From assembly GCF_003044565.1 (NCBI RefSeq), contig NZ_POXG01000010.1, forward strand, positions 26,171 to 90,170: a DNA stretch of 64,000 nucleotides, read 5' to 3'. The notes beneath the pieces are model-generated. The model was not told where the DNA came from. It searched no databases and was given only the letters and a program-made list of their open reading frames with translations. Positions 42,073 to 51,798 of the stretch are shown here, one piece after another (the stretch's first letter is position 1; every line of letters begins with the position of its first letter). The position numbers were made by a program, and so were the translations under genes. Source of the DNA: Neisseria sicca (GTDB lineage: Bacteria; Pseudomonadota; Gammaproteobacteria; Burkholderiales; Neisseriaceae).

Positions 42073-43410
42073 TTACTGCTTGCCGGTGATGGCTGCTGCG
42101 ATGCGTTCCGCGCCTTTTTTCGCCCAGTCCGCCTGACGCGCTTCGACCATAACGCGCACGACCGGTTCGGTACCCGATGCGCGCAACACGACTCGGCCTT
42201 TGCCTTCGAGTTCTTTTTCCACTTCTGCCAACACGTCTTTCGAGGCTTCCTGCCATTTCTGACCTTTTTGGATGCGCACGTTGATCATGGTTTGCGGATA
42301 CGGCTGCCAGTCGGCGCAAACGGTAGCGAGGTCTTGGTTCAGGATTTGCAGTGCCGCCAAAACTTGCAGCGCGGAGATGATGCCGTCGCCGGTGTTGTGT
42401 TTGTCCATGCACAAAATATGGCCGCTGGCTTCACCGCCGATGAGCCAGCCGCGTTGGTTCAGCTGTTCCAACACATAGCGGTCGCCGACTTTGGCGCGGC
42501 AGAAATCGACGCCCTGCTCTTTCAGGGCAATTTCCATCGCCATATTGGTCATGACCGTACCGACCACGCCGCCGATGTTGATGCCTTCGCAGGCACGTGC
42601 TTTGGCGATGACGTAAATCAGGCTGTCGCCGTCGTACACTTTGCCGTTGCGGTCGACCATCATCAGGCGGTCGCCGTCGCCGTCCAACGCGATGCCGTAG
42701 TCGGCTTCGTTTTGCAATACGGCGGCCTGCAAGGCTTTGGGATGGGTTGCGCCGCATTTTTCGTTGATATTGTAGCCGTTGGGTTCGTCGCCGATGCTGA
42801 CGACTTGCGCGCCGAGTTCGTGGAACACTTTGGGCGCAACGTCATAGCCTGCGCCATGCGCGGTATCGACCACCAATTTCAGGCCGCGCAAATCCAAATG
42901 GCTGGGGAAAGTGGATTTGCAGAATTCGATGTAACGGTCGTCTGCGCCGTTGATACGGCGGGCGCGTCCGAGGCGGGCGGACGGCTGGGTTTTCATTTCC
43001 TCGTCGATTTTGGCTTCGATTTCCAACTCGATTTCATCACTCAGTTTCACTCCGCCTTCGGCGAAGAATTTGATGCCGTTGTCGGAATAGACGTTGTGCG
43101 ACGCGGAAATCATCACGCCGGCGGACAAACGCAGCGCACGGGTCAGATAAGCCACGCCCGGCGTAGGCAGCGGACCGGTTTGGATGACGTTGACACCCGC
43201 GGCGGTAAAACCCGCCACCAGCGCGGCTTCAAGCATGTAGCCGGAAATGCGCGTGTCTTTGCCGATAAGGACAGTCGGCTTCTGCCCTCCGTCATGCTGT
43301 ACCAACACCTGCCCCGCCGCATAACCGAGTTTCAATACGAAATCGGGGGTAATCGGGAACTGACCGACTTCGCCGCGCACGCCGTCCGTGCCGAAATATT
43401 TTTTTGCCAT
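42073..43410 (-). CDS. glmM: Phosphoglucosamine mutase
   Basis: The 445-residue enzyme converts glucosamine-6-phosphate to glucosamine-1-phosphate for peptidoglycan and lipooligosaccharide. The N-terminus is [13 protein letters not shown], the phosphoserine loop is [15 protein letters not shown] (about 97-111), metal binding is DGDGDR (about 242) and the phosphate loop is [15 protein letters not shown] near the C-terminus. In many bacteria glmM follows folP directly, and here a DUS hairpin, a Correia element and a repeat fragment have come between them. Confidence 0.97.
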   Translation of the reverse strand: MAKKYFGTDGVRGEVGQFPITPDFVLKLGYAAGQVLVQHDGGQKPTVLIGKDTRISGYMLEAALVAGFTAAGVNVIQTGPLPTPGVAYLTRALRLSAGVMISASHNVYSDNGIKFFAEGGVKLSDEIELEIEAKIDEEMKTQPSARLGRARRINGADDRYIEFCKSTFPSHLDLRGLKLVVDTAHGAGYDVAPKVFHELGAQVVSIGDEPNGYNINEKCGATHPKALQAAVLQNEADYGIALDGDGDRLMMVDRNGKVYDGDSLIYVIAKARACEGINIGGVVGTVMTNMAMEIALKEQGVDFCRAKVGDRYVLEQLNQRGWLIGGEASGHILCMDKHNTGDGIISALQVLAALQILNQDLATVCADWQPYPQTMINVRIQKGQKWQEASKDVLAEVEKELEGKGRVVLRASGTEPVVRVMVEARQADWAKKGAERIAAAITGKQ

Positions 43411-43588
43411 GAGTTTGCTCCGTGAGGATGTTTTTTAGAATGGGGTTACCCGTAAATGTCATAACGGGCAGTATAGGGGGTTTTATGCAAAACTGTTGGG
43501 ATTTATGTTTAGCGTCATTAGATTAAGCCTGAGCGGTATAGTTTCTTATTTTATCAAAATACGGAACAAGTTAACCGGATTAAACAAA

Positions 43589-43632
43589 CAGGTCGTCTGA
43601 AACCGCCAAACTTGTTTTCAGACGACCTCTTT
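43589..43632. terminator. Inverted DUS pair between folP and glmM
   Basis: CAGGTCGTCTGAAACC and TTTTCAGACGACCTCTTT are separated by about 12 nt. Confidence 0.75.
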
Positions 43633-43637
43633 ATCAC

Positions 43638-43793
43638 TATAGTGGATTAAATTTAAACCAGTACGGCGTTGCCTCGCCTTAGCTCAAAGAGAACGATTCT
43701 CTAAGGTGCTGAAGCACCAAGTGAATCGGTTCCGTACTATCTGTACTGTCTGCGGCTTCGTCGCCTTGTCCTGATTTTTGTTAATCCACTATA
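43638..43793. repeat. Correia element (156 bp), reverse orientation
   Basis: Left end TATAGTGGATTAAATTTAAACC is canonical and the right end (GATTTTTGTTAATCCACTATA) is slightly shortened. The full core is present. Confidence 0.94.
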
Positions 43794-43796
43794 TTT

Positions 43797-43862
43797 TAGG
43801 GGCTGTCGACATTTCATTTTCAAAGTGTTTTTTTGCTTCCAAAACAGAAGCTATTAAATGCC
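43797..43862. repeat. Fragment of the 40.9-kb repeat family
   Basis: GGGCTGTCGACATTTCATTTTC and the following T-rich stretch resemble 40913-40960. The fragment overlaps the last codons of folP. Confidence 0.55.
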
Positions 43863-44708
43863 GGCAATCCCTAAAGCGTCCCACACCTTCAACGTATCCG
43901 CCGTCGCCTTCACATCATGCACGCGTACGATTTGCGCGCCGCGCGCCACAGAAGCCAGCGCCGCCGCCACGCTGCCGTGTACGCGTTCCGCCGCGTCTGC
44001 CTCGCCGGTCAGCTCGCCTATCATGCGTTTGCGCGACACGCCGATGAGCAGCGGAAAACCCGTTTCCGCCATCAATTCGGGCAAATGCCGCATCAGCGCG
44101 ATATTGTGTTGCAGGGTTTTGCCGAAGCCGAAACCGGGATCAAGCGCGATGCGTTGCGGGGCGATACCTGCCGCGATACATTCCACCGAGCGCGCTTTCA
44201 AATACCGCGCTACTTCACCGACAACATCCTGATATTTCGGATTAATCTGCATGGTTTCGGGCAAACCCTGCATGTGCATCAGGCAAATGCCCGTGTCCGC
44301 CTGACGCGCCAGCAATTCGACCGCGCCCTCGTCGGTCAACGCCGCCACATCATTAATAATATCAACACCACCGAGCGCCAACGCTTTTTCCATAATCACC
44401 GTGCGACGCGTGTCCAAACTGACGGGAACGCCCCACCCCGCCACTTCCGCCAATACAGGCTTAACCCGCGCCCATTCTTCTTCAGGCGAAACATAATCCG
44501 CACCCGGCCGCGTCGATTCGCCGCCGATGTCTAGAATGTCCGCGCCCTCTTTCAAAAGCCGTTCGGCGTGTGCCAAGGCTGTTTGGGCATTTTGCGAATA
44601 TACGCCGCCGTCGGAAAAAGAATCGGGCGTCAGGTTGACGATACCCATGATTTTCGGCTTGTCCAAACCGATTTCAAACCTGCCTGCCTGCCAGATGCGC
44701 GTGGTCAT
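43854..44708 (-). CDS. folP: Dihydropteroate synthase
   Basis: The 284-residue TIM-barrel enzyme joins pABA to dihydropterin pyrophosphate and is the sulfonamide target. Conserved motifs are [16 protein letters not shown] (20-35), [15 protein letters not shown] (about 57-71), [24 protein letters not shown] and [13 protein letters not shown]. No Ser-Gly type insertion, as known in resistant meningococcal folP, is evident after the SRKRMIG loop. Resistance status cannot be judged from this alone. Confidence 0.96.
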   Translation of the reverse strand: MTTRIWQAGRFEIGLDKPKIMGIVNLTPDSFSDGGVYSQNAQTALAHAERLLKEGADILDIGGESTRPGADYVSPEEEWARVKPVLAEVAGWGVPVSLDTRRTVIMEKALALGGVDIINDVAALTDEGAVELLARQADTGICLMHMQGLPETMQINPKYQDVVGEVARYLKARSVECIAAGIAPQRIALDPGFGFGKTLQHNIALMRHLPELMAETGFPLLIGVSRKRMIGELTGEADAAERVHGSVAAALASVARGAQIVRVHDVKATADTLKVWDALGIAGI

Positions 44709-44744
44709 GATGGTGTGTTCCGTAAAATAATGAGGGTGAAATTA

Positions 44745-44782
44745 TAGGTCGTCTGAAAACATCATGCAGCTTTCAGACGACC
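44745..44782. terminator. Inverted DUS pair between divergent folP and tyrB
   Basis: ATAGGTCGTCTGAAAAC and CTTTCAGACGACC lie head to head between the divergent genes and probably insulate them. Confidence 0.7.
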
Positions 44783-44856
44783 CCGTTTTACAAATCCTGC
44801 CGTTTAATGCCAAAATCAGGTTTACCGTCCTAATCCGTCTGACAAAGGAAACAGCC

Positions 44857-46050
44857 ATGTACCGACACGTCGAATACTACCCCGGCGACCCGATTTTGAG
44901 CCTAGTCGAAACCTTCAAAAACGACCCGCGTCCTGAAAAAGTCAATTTGAGCATAGGCATTTATTTCGACGACGAAGGCAAAATGCCCGTATTGGAATCC
45001 GTGAGCCGTGCCGAAACCGCCCGCGCCGCTACGCCTGCGCCGTCGCCCTATCTGCCGATGGAAGGTTTGAACACTTACCGCAGCGCGGTGCAGCATTTAT
45101 TGTTCGGCAAAGATAATCCCGCGTTCGCGCAAGGACGCATCGTTACCGTACAAACCTTGGGCGGCTCGGGCGCACTCAAAGTCGGGGCGGATTTCCTGCA
45201 CCGCTGGTTCCCCGCAGCGCGCGCCTACGTCAGCGACCCGACTTGGGACAATCACCGCGGCATTTTTGAAGGCGCAGGTTTCGAGGTCGGCACTTATCCT
45301 TATTACGACTCCGCCACCGTCGACGTGAAATTCGACGAAATGACCGCGTTTTTCAACACCCTGCCCGAACACAGTATCCTAATCCTGCACCCCTGCTGCC
45401 ACAACCCGACCGGCGTGGATATGTCGGAACAGCAATGGGACGAAGTGTTGCAAATCATCAAAACGCGCAAACTGATTCCGTTTATGGACATCGCCTACCA
45501 AGGCTTCGGCGGCGATTTGGACAGCGATGCCTACGCCATCCGCAAAGCGGTGGAAATGGATTTGCCTCTGTTCGTCAGCAATTCATTCTCAAAAAACCTG
45601 TCGCTCTACGGCGAGCGCGTCGGCGGTTTGAGCGTGGTTTGCCCGAATAAAGAAGAAGCAGAATTGGTGTTCGGACAGCTCAAATTCACCGTCCGCCGCA
45701 TCTACTCCAGCCCGCCCGCACATGGCGCCTATATCGCCGCCGATGTGATGAACAGTCCCGAACTTTACGCTTTGTGGCAAAACGAAGTCTATGTCATGCG
45801 CGACCGCATCCGCGCCATGCGGCAGAAACTTTACGACGTTTTGACCGCGCAAATCCCCAAACGCGATTTCACTTATTTCATCAAACAGCGCGGCATGTTC
45901 AGCTACACAGGATTGAACGTGGAACAAGTCCGCAGGTTGCGCGACGAATTTGCCGTTTACCTGCTGGATTCGGGCAGGATGTGTGTCGCTGGGCTGAATG
46001 CGTCGAACATCGCCTATGTTGCCGATGCGTTTGCCAACGTGTTGAAATAA
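44857..46050 (+). CDS. tyrB: Aromatic amino acid aminotransferase
   Basis: The 397-residue PLP-dependent class I aminotransferase follows the AspC/TyrB fold. It has [47 protein letters not shown], the PLP lysine in [17 protein letters not shown] (about K246) and R-bearing GMFSYTGL near the C-terminus. It should transaminate phenylpyruvate, 4-hydroxyphenylpyruvate and oxaloacetate. TyrB is favoured over AspC but the two are hard to separate. ATG 44857 follows AAAGGA, and a longer open frame upstream is not likely used. Confidence 0.92.
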   Translation: MYRHVEYYPGDPILSLVETFKNDPRPEKVNLSIGIYFDDEGKMPVLESVSRAETARAATPAPSPYLPMEGLNTYRSAVQHLLFGKDNPAFAQGRIVTVQTLGGSGALKVGADFLHRWFPAARAYVSDPTWDNHRGIFEGAGFEVGTYPYYDSATVDVKFDEMTAFFNTLPEHSILILHPCCHNPTGVDMSEQQWDEVLQIIKTRKLIPFMDIAYQGFGGDLDSDAYAIRKAVEMDLPLFVSNSFSKNLSLYGERVGGLSVVCPNKEEAELVFGQLKFTVRRIYSSPPAHGAYIAADVMNSPELYALWQNEVYVMRDRIRAMRQKLYDVLTAQIPKRDFTYFIKQRGMFSYTGLNVEQVRRLRDEFAVYLLDSGRMCVAGLNASNIAYVADAFANVLK

Positions 46051-46154
46051 AGCACAAAAAGCAAAAGGTCGTCTGAAACCCGATGTAGTTTTATTTGAAG
46101 TAAATCAAAAGGCCGCCCGAAAAATTTTCATCTTTCAGACGGCCTCTCTATAAT

Positions 46155-46230
46155 TGGCGCACCCAACAGGGATCGAACCTGTGACCTCCAGCTTCGGAAA
46201 CTGACACTCTTCCAACTGAGCTATGGGTGC
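46155..46230 (-). tRNA. tRNA-Arg (anticodon CCG)
   Basis: The 76-nt cloverleaf has acceptor GCACCCA/TGGGTGC with encoded CCA. The D arm GCTCAGTTGGAAGAGT and T arm CAGGTTCGATCCCTG are clear. The anticodon loop TTCCGAA gives CCG. The spacer on its 3' side contains a GGCCGCCCGAAAA/TTTCAGACGGCC hairpin near 46110-46145. Confidence 0.95.
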
Positions 46231-46516
46231 GGGGAAGGCGTAAGATTAACGCAAATCCCGCCTGTTGGCAAAGCCTATTATGCAGGATGGCGCAAACAAG
46301 ACAAATTTGCAGAAAATTCCCCGTAAATAATCAATGACATAACTAACCCACCCCTTAACAAACGGCAAAAAACTGCCGCCTTTGCGTATATTTTCCACAA
46401 GAGCGATTGGAAAGCCCCTGTGAATTCAGTATAATCCAGCAAAATATTGTTAACTGCGTTTAACACACCAAACTATAACTCAAAGCACAACCTAACCTAA
46501 CGGCGAGGCCTACCAA

Positions 46517-47374
46517 ATGAAACAACTCCGCGACTCAAAAGCCCAAGGCTCTGCATTGTTTACCCTTGTGAGCGGTATCATCATTGCTATTGCAGTCATT
46601 TACTTCCTCATCAAATTGGCGGGCAGCGGCTCGTTCGCAGACGTTAACCAATCGTCCGAAGCCGCCACCCAAACCCGTATCCAACCCGCAGGGCAGCTCG
46701 CCTTAGGTGACGGCATTCCGGTAGGCGAACGCAAAGGCGATCAGATTTTCAACAAAATCTGTATCCAATGTCACGCTGCGGACAGCTCCGTTCCCAATGC
46801 GCCTAAAATCGAAAACAACGGAGATTGGGCTCCCCGTATCGGACAAGGTTTCGACACGCTGTTCCAACATGCTCTGAACGGTTTTAATGCCATGCCTGCC
46901 AAAGGCGGTGCAGCCGATTTGACCGACCAAGAACTCAAACGCGCCATTACTTACATGGCCAATAAGAGCGGCGGCAACTTCCCTGATCCCGATGCCGCAG
47001 CACCCGCCGATCAAGCAGCTTCAGGCGATGCAGCCGCATCCGCACCAGCCGCTGCCGGCTCTGCTCCCGCAGCCGACGCACCTAAAGCCGAAGACAAAGG
47101 CGCAGCCGCTCCTGCAGCCGGCGGTGCAGACGGTCAAAAAGTTTACGAAGCCAATTGTAAAGCGTGTCACGGCGGCGCCATCCCCGGCGCTCCCGGCGTA
47201 GGCAAAAATGACGAGTGGGCTCCACGTATCAAACAAGGTAAAGAAACCCTGTACAAACACGCTCTCGAAGGCTTCAACGCCATGCCTGCCAAAGGCGGTA
47301 ACGCCGGTCTGAGCGACGACGAAGTCAAAGCAGCGGTCAACTACATGGCTAACCAATCAGGCGCTAAATTCTGA
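46517..47374 (+). CDS. cycB: Di-haem cytochrome c5
   Basis: The 285-residue membrane-anchored periplasmic cytochrome has one N-terminal membrane helix (FTLVSGIIIAIAVIYFLIKLAG). Two homologous class I c domains carry CIQCHAAD (about 88-92) and CKACHGG (about 215-219). Each has a downstream Met ligand in FNAMPAKGG. An Ala/Pro-rich linker (about 158-203) joins the domains. In pathogenic Neisseria c5 passes electrons to cbb3 oxidase and the nitrite reductase AniA. A simple terminator follows. The symbol cycB is from memory. Confidence 0.92.
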   Translation: MKQLRDSKAQGSALFTLVSGIIIAIAVIYFLIKLAGSGSFADVNQSSEAATQTRIQPAGQLALGDGIPVGERKGDQIFNKICIQCHAADSSVPNAPKIENNGDWAPRIGQGFDTLFQHALNGFNAMPAKGGAADLTDQELKRAITYMANKSGGNFPDPDAAAPADQAASGDAAASAPAAAGSAPAADAPKAEDKGAAAPAAGGADGQKVYEANCKACHGGAIPGAPGVGKNDEWAPRIKQGKETLYKHALEGFNAMPAKGGNAGLSDDEVKAAVNYMANQSGAKF

Positions 47375-47407
47375 TTCATTCAGAAAACGCCATAGATACC
47401 CCAATAA

Positions 47408-47438
47408 AAACGCACCTTTAAACAAGGTGCGTTTTTTT
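47408..47438 (+). terminator. Intrinsic terminator of cytochrome c5 gene
   Basis: AAACGCACCTT pairs with AAGGTGCGTTT around a 5-nt loop and is followed by a T7 tract. Confidence 0.9.
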
Positions 47439-47605
47439 GTTGCCATTCTTCATTACCTCCTAACGAATACAAATCAAATACAAATCAACCAGACCCATCG
47501 ATTGATTTTGCCTTACAATCTCCCTCTTAATATCCAAAGCCTTCTGAGCAACAGAAATATTTTCAGACGACCTCCTAAGCGCTTTGGTAAAATGCACCAC
47601 GCAAT

Positions 47606-47712
47606 TATAGTGGATTAACTTTAAACCAGTACGGCGTTGCCTCGCCTTGCCGTACTATCTGTACTGTCTGCGGCTTCGTCGCCTTGTCCTGATTTAAATT
47701 TAATCCACTATA
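47606..47712. repeat. Short Correia element (107 bp), reverse orientation
   Basis: The ends TATAGTGGATTAACTTTAAA and TTTAATCCACTATA are canonical, with the same internal deletion as the copy at 26730. It ends 16 bp before the recO start and probably affects its leader. Confidence 0.94.
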
Positions 47713-47728
47713 CCTACCCTCTTCCGCC

Positions 47729-48487
47729 ATGCCTGACCAACTGCCCATGACCAACCAGCGCATCAACCACGAACCCGTCTTCCTGCTTGCTTCCGCCCCT
47801 TGGCGCGAGAGCAGTTTGTGGGTAGAAGTGTTCAGCCGCCGTTACGGGCGCGTGGCTTTATTGGCGAGAGGTGCGCGCAAGCGGCAGAGCGAGCTGCGCG
47901 GCGTGTTGGTTCCGTTTGTACCGATCAGCGCATCTTGGTACGGTTCGCAAGAATTGAAAACGCTGCACCGCGCGGAGTGGATAGGCGGCTGGCCGCAGCC
48001 GCAAGGCAGGGCTTTGTTCAGCGGTCTGTATATTAACGAATTGATGCTCAAACTGACGGCTCGCGAAGACCCGATACCCGAGCTTTACGACGCGCTGGAA
48101 GCGGTGATGCGGGCGGTATGCGGCGAAAACAGCCATACCGCCGCGCTGCGACGCTTTGAATGGACTTTACTCAACCGCTTGGGATTCGCACCCGATTTAT
48201 TCCACGATGGCAACGACGAAGCAATCCGCGCCGAAGAAACCTACTGGCTGACGCCTGAAAATGCGGTCGTCCCCATCGAAGAAGCTGAACGCTTCAATCC
48301 GCGCAATCATGGCGTGGCAGTTGGCGGCGACATCTTAATCCAGCTGCGCGAAGGCGATTTTACCCATCCCGAAAGCCTCGGACAGTCGCTAAAAATCACG
48401 CGCCTGCTGATTGACAACCTCCTACCCGAAGGCATTAAATCCAGACAGGTTTTGCAACAGCTCCAGCAATTCAGTTTCGGCGTTTAA
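47729..48487 (+). CDS. recO: DNA repair protein RecO
   Basis: The 252-residue protein helps load RecA at single-strand gaps with RecR. N-terminal OB fold: [41 protein letters not shown]. This is followed by the helical domain with [26 protein letters not shown] and [12 protein letters not shown]. The first ATG is used, although the second Met (residue 7) is possible. It begins a run recO-pdxJ-acpS in one direction, an order also seen in other proteobacteria. Confidence 0.93.
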   Translation: MPDQLPMTNQRINHEPVFLLASAPWRESSLWVEVFSRRYGRVALLARGARKRQSELRGVLVPFVPISASWYGSQELKTLHRAEWIGGWPQPQGRALFSGLYINELMLKLTAREDPIPELYDALEAVMRAVCGENSHTAALRRFEWTLLNRLGFAPDLFHDGNDEAIRAEETYWLTPENAVVPIEEAERFNPRNHGVAVGGDILIQLREGDFTHPESLGQSLKITRLLIDNLLPEGIKSRQVLQQLQQFSFGV

Positions 48488-48490
48488 CTT

Positions 48491-48529
48491 TTTCAGACGA
48501 CCTTTTCTATCGACAGGTCGTCTGAAAAC
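48491..48529. terminator. Inverted DUS pair between recO and pdxJ
   Basis: TTTCAGACGACCTTTT and AGGTCGTCTGAAAA face each other right after the recO stop and 18 bp before pdxJ. This pair is arranged tail-out, so its terminator activity is uncertain. Confidence 0.6.
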
Positions 48530-48547
48530 ACAAAGAAAGGACACATC

Positions 48548-49276
48548 ATGCTCTTAGGTGTAAACATCGACCACATCGCCACCGTCCGCAACGCCCGCGG
48601 CACGACCTATCCCAGCCCTGTGGAAGCGGCGTTGGTCGCGGAAACGCACGGTGCGGATTTGATTACCATGCACCTACGCGAAGACCGCCGCCACATCAAA
48701 GACGCGGACGTGTTCGCCGTCAAAAACGCCATCCGCACGCGCCTGAACCTTGAAATGGCGTTGACGGAAGAAATGCTGGAAAACGCGCTCAAAGTCATGC
48801 CGCAAGACGTGTGCATCGTGCCTGAAAAACGTCAGGAAATCACGACCGAAGGCGGTTTGGACGTATTGGCGCAACAAGAAAAAATCGCCGGGTTCACCAA
48901 AATCCTGACCGACGCAGGCATCCGCGTCTCGCTCTTCATTGATGCCGACAACGAGCAAATCCAAGCCGCCTATGATGTCGGCGCGCCCGTTATCGAGCTG
49001 CACACCGGCGCATACGCCGACGCACACAGCCACGCCGAACAAATCAAGCAATTCGAGCGTCTGCAAAACGGCGCGCATTTTGCCAGCGATTTGGGCTTGG
49101 TCGTCAACGCCGGACACGGCCTGACCATACACAACGTTACCCCCATCGCCCAAATCCTCGCTATCCGCGAGTTGAACATCGGGCATTCGCTGATCGCCCA
49201 AGCCCTCTTCCTCGGCCTGCCCGAAGCCGTGCGCCAGATGAAGGAAACCATGTTCAGGGCAAGACTGCTGCCTTGA
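48548..49276 (+). CDS. pdxJ: Pyridoxine 5'-phosphate synthase
   Basis: The 242-residue TIM-barrel enzyme condenses 1-deoxyxylulose-5-phosphate with 3-amino-1-hydroxyacetone phosphate. Typical PdxJ sequences are [57 protein letters not shown] and [12 protein letters not shown]. Its length is normal. acpS follows 52 bp later, the common pdxJ-acpS order. Confidence 0.97.
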   Translation: MLLGVNIDHIATVRNARGTTYPSPVEAALVAETHGADLITMHLREDRRHIKDADVFAVKNAIRTRLNLEMALTEEMLENALKVMPQDVCIVPEKRQEITTEGGLDVLAQQEKIAGFTKILTDAGIRVSLFIDADNEQIQAAYDVGAPVIELHTGAYADAHSHAEQIKQFERLQNGAHFASDLGLVVNAGHGLTIHNVTPIAQILAIRELNIGHSLIAQALFLGLPEAVRQMKETMFRARLLP

Positions 49277-49328
49277 TAGGCGACATCCACCTTTTCAGAC
49301 GACCTTCTCTCAACAAGGAGACCACCGC

Positions 49329-49706
49329 ATGATTTACGGCATAGGCACAGACATCGTTTCCCTCAAACGCATCATCCGCCTGAGCAAAAAGTTCGGACAG
49401 GCATTTGCCGAGCGCATCCTCACCCCCGAAGAACTGCTCGAATTCCCGCAGGCAGGCAAACCCGTCAACTACCTTGCCAAACGCTTCGCCGCCAAAGAAG
49501 CTTTCGCCAAAGCCGTCGGCACAGGCATACGCGGCGCGGTTTCCTTCCGCAACATCGGCATCGGGCATGACGCATTGGGCAAACCCGAATTTTTCTACGC
49601 CCCCGCCCTGTCCAAATGGCTGGAGGAACAAGGCATCAGCCACGTCAGCCTCAGCATGAGCGACGAAGAAGACACCGTGTTGGCATTCGTCATTGCCGAA
49701 AAATAA
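49329..49706 (+). CDS. acpS: Holo-[acyl-carrier-protein] synthase
   Basis: The 125-residue enzyme attaches 4'-phosphopantetheine to acyl carrier protein. Motifs are MIYGIGTDIVSLKRI at the N-terminus (Mg2+ Asp) and YLAKRFAAKEAFAKAVGTG at about 55-73, followed by VSLSMSDEEDTVLAFVIAE. The ribosome site AAGGAGA precedes the ATG. It lies downstream of pdxJ with an uptake sequence in the gap. Confidence 0.96.
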   Translation: MIYGIGTDIVSLKRIIRLSKKFGQAFAERILTPEELLEFPQAGKPVNYLAKRFAAKEAFAKAVGTGIRGAVSFRNIGIGHDALGKPEFFYAPALSKWLEEQGISHVSLSMSDEEDTVLAFVIAEK

Positions 49707-49781
49707 GACAATACCCATCGGCAGGTCGGACTCCCGAATCCGACCTTTCCGAATTTTCAGACGACCTTTCTCCCCATTCCC

Positions 49782-50585
49782 ATGACCCAAGACACCCGCC
49801 CCCTTATCCGCGTCGTTGCCGGCATCCTGCTCAACCAAGACGGCGACTACCTGCTCAGTTCCCGCCCCGAAGGCAAACCCTATGCCGGATATTGGGAGTT
49901 TGCCGGCGGCAAAGTCGAAGCGGGCGAAACCGACTTCCAAGCCTTGCAACGCGAGTTTGAAGAAGAACTCGGCATTCGCATCCTTGCCGCCACGCCTTGG
50001 CTGACCAAAATCCATTCCTACGAACACGCCCGCGTCTGCCTGAAATTCCTATGGGTAAACCCCGACCAATGGACGGGCGAACCCCAATCCCGCGAAGGAC
50101 AGGCATGGTCGTGGCAGAAAGCAGGCGATTTCAACGTCGCCCCCATGCTGCCCGCCAACGGTCCGCTGCTGCGCGCCCTCTCCGTCCCACGCCAGCTGCA
50201 AGGTCGTCTGAAAACCGGTTTGCACGGACAAAACAGCACCGGCGAATACCGCGTCGCGCCCTACTCCCTAGCCGAACCGCACCACGCCAACATCTTCATC
50301 TCAGAAACCGAACTGCGCAAGCTCGGCAAGCTGCCCCAAGCCCAAAGCGTTTGGGTATCGATACACACCCGCGAACAATGGCAACGCGTACAAGATGCCG
50401 ACGTCGTCGTTTGGCAAGTCAACGACGACGCAAGCGCACGACAAGTGCTTGAAATATTGGAACAAGGCGTATCCGTTCCACTGGTTGTCGCCGCGCCCGA
50501 AACACTGGTTTCAAGCTATCGCGACCACTGGCTCTCAACAGGCGCACACGCCGTCCTGACCGACAACGACACCGAGGTCGTCTGA
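49782..50585 (+). CDS. Nudix (MutT) domain fused to a ThiE-like C-terminal domain
   Basis: The 267-residue protein has N-terminal MutT: VVAGILLNQDGDYLLSSRPEGKPYAGYWEFAGGKVEAGETDFQALQREFEEELGI, with a full Nudix box (G-x5-E-x7-REFEEELGI). It should sanitise 8-oxo-dGTP. The C-terminal about 120 residues after GRLKTG (from an uptake sequence) resemble the TIM-barrel of thiamine-phosphate synthase but look partial. Such fusions are common in beta- and gammaproteobacteria, and the C-terminal role is unknown. The EVV-stop end comes from an uptake sequence that also abuts the next ATG. Confidence 0.88.
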   Translation: MTQDTRPLIRVVAGILLNQDGDYLLSSRPEGKPYAGYWEFAGGKVEAGETDFQALQREFEEELGIRILAATPWLTKIHSYEHARVCLKFLWVNPDQWTGEPQSREGQAWSWQKAGDFNVAPMLPANGPLLRALSVPRQLQGRLKTGLHGQNSTGEYRVAPYSLAEPHHANIFISETELRKLGKLPQAQSVWVSIHTREQWQRVQDADVVVWQVNDDASARQVLEILEQGVSVPLVVAAPETLVSSYRDHWLSTGAHAVLTDNDTEVV

Positions 50586-50586
50586 A

Positions 50587-51009
50587 ATGGACAAAAACCG
50601 CAAACTTCTCCTCGCAGGCGTCCTCCTCATTCTCTTCGCCGCCGCCAAACTCCTGCTGCTGGACTGGTGGCAGAAACAACAGCCCCAAGCCCGCACCGCC
50701 GAGTGCGACCTCATCAAAGGCTGCACCCTGCCCGACGGTTCCCACGTCCGCTCCACCCCCATCAGCACCCGTTCCGCCTTCGACATCACCGTCGAAAACA
50801 CCCCGGCCGAAACACAACAAGTCAGCATCAGCTTCAGCATGAAAGACATGGACATGGGCTTCAACCGCTACTTGCTCAAACAGCAATCCCCGCGCACTTG
50901 GCAAGCGCACCAAATCCACCTGCCCGTCTGCGTCGAAGGCAGACGTGACTACATTGCCGACATCACCATAGGCGGACAGACTTTTCAGACGACCTTTACC
51001 GCCCAGTAA
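50587..51009 (+). CDS. Membrane-anchored protein of unknown function
   Basis: The 140-residue product has one N-terminal helix (KLLLAGVLLILFAAAKLLLL) and a periplasmic beta-rich domain. Features include a Cys pair (ECDLIKGC), SMKDMDMGFNRYLLKQ and LPVCVEGRRDYIADITIGG. The Met-rich stretch and LPVC recall copper-related or FixH/YtkA-like domains, but I cannot assign a family. The ATG is 1 bp after the previous TGA within an uptake sequence, implying coupling. Its C-terminus FQTTF is also from an uptake sequence. Confidence 0.75.
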   Translation: MDKNRKLLLAGVLLILFAAAKLLLLDWWQKQQPQARTAECDLIKGCTLPDGSHVRSTPISTRSAFDITVENTPAETQQVSISFSMKDMDMGFNRYLLKQQSPRTWQAHQIHLPVCVEGRRDYIADITIGGQTFQTTFTAQ

Positions 51010-51104
51010 GTGTGCTACGCGTATTCAAACAAGAAAACTTTTCGTCGAATGGCTCATCATGGATTCAATTTCAATCAGAAACCTGAAAAGAGTGCCTATA
51101 ACAT

Positions 51105-51150
51105 GAAAGCGATTGTTTAGATGTTTTCACACTAAACAATCGCTTTCTTC
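51105..51150 (+). terminator. Perfect 16-bp hairpin
   Basis: GAAAGCGATTGTTTAG and its exact complement flank an 11-nt loop about 95 bp after the preceding gene. There is no long T run (ends CTTCAGG), so it could be a processing site or operator rather than a terminator. Confidence 0.6.
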
Positions 51151-51182
51151 AGGTTTGTACAACATAAAACCATGCCGGTTTA

Positions 51183-51339
51183 TATAGTGGATTAACTTTA
51201 AACCAGTACGGCGTTGCCTCGCCTTAGCTCAAAGAGAACGATTCTCTAAGGTGCTGAAGCACCAAGTGAATCGGTTCCGTACTATCTGTACTGTCTGCGG
51301 CTTCGTCGCCTTGTCCTGATTTAAATTTAATCCACTATA
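51183..51339. repeat. Correia element, full length (157 bp), reverse orientation
   Basis: Left end TATAGTGGATTAACTTTAAA and right end TTTAAATTTAATCCACTATA enclose the full core, as in the 36492 copy. Confidence 0.95.
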
Positions 51340-51798
51340 ATTCCCGATTAAGCCGATAAGCTAAAAATCCTATTAAAATCAACATATCAATTCGATATTC
51401 AATATATTTAGATTCCGCTATCAAGCCGTTTCCAATCCATCTCCCTTCATTCTTTATCCCAAATCCATCCCCCGCACCGACAAACATAAAAGAAAAAGAC
51501 GCAGCACATTATCCGACCATACCCTAGCCTCTTAAAAACAAATGAAAATATTAACAAACCATCTACATCGCAACCTAGCCCCTATAAATTCCCCTATTTA
51601 AATTTGCTTATCAATAAAAAAGCAAGCAAAGCATCCTGAAAATATTCAAAAAATATCTTGAAATTCAATATTTACATCAAATCTTCATTATAAAAATAAT
51701 ATAAATATCCCATTTATTAATTATATTACTGTCAACACTCTGATTTTGTGCTATATTGTGACGAAATAACCATTATTCAGAAATGGAGAAGAAAACTT
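51340..51798. promoter_or_regulatory. AT-rich leader/promoter region of hisC-hisB
   Basis: About 460 bp, strongly AT-rich after 51540, with no gene or uptake sequence. A -10-like TATATT lies near 51751, about 45 bp before the hisC ATG. No histidine-rich leader peptide was found. Confidence 0.45.

Noticed and set aside
42268..43425. 385-residue frame opposite glmM
   Set aside because: Same antisense shadow effect. glmM carries all active-site motifs on the minus strand.
13468..51339. Correia elements as a CRISPR array or IS elements
   Set aside because: Copies are dispersed, not regularly spaced, lack spacers and encode no transposase.
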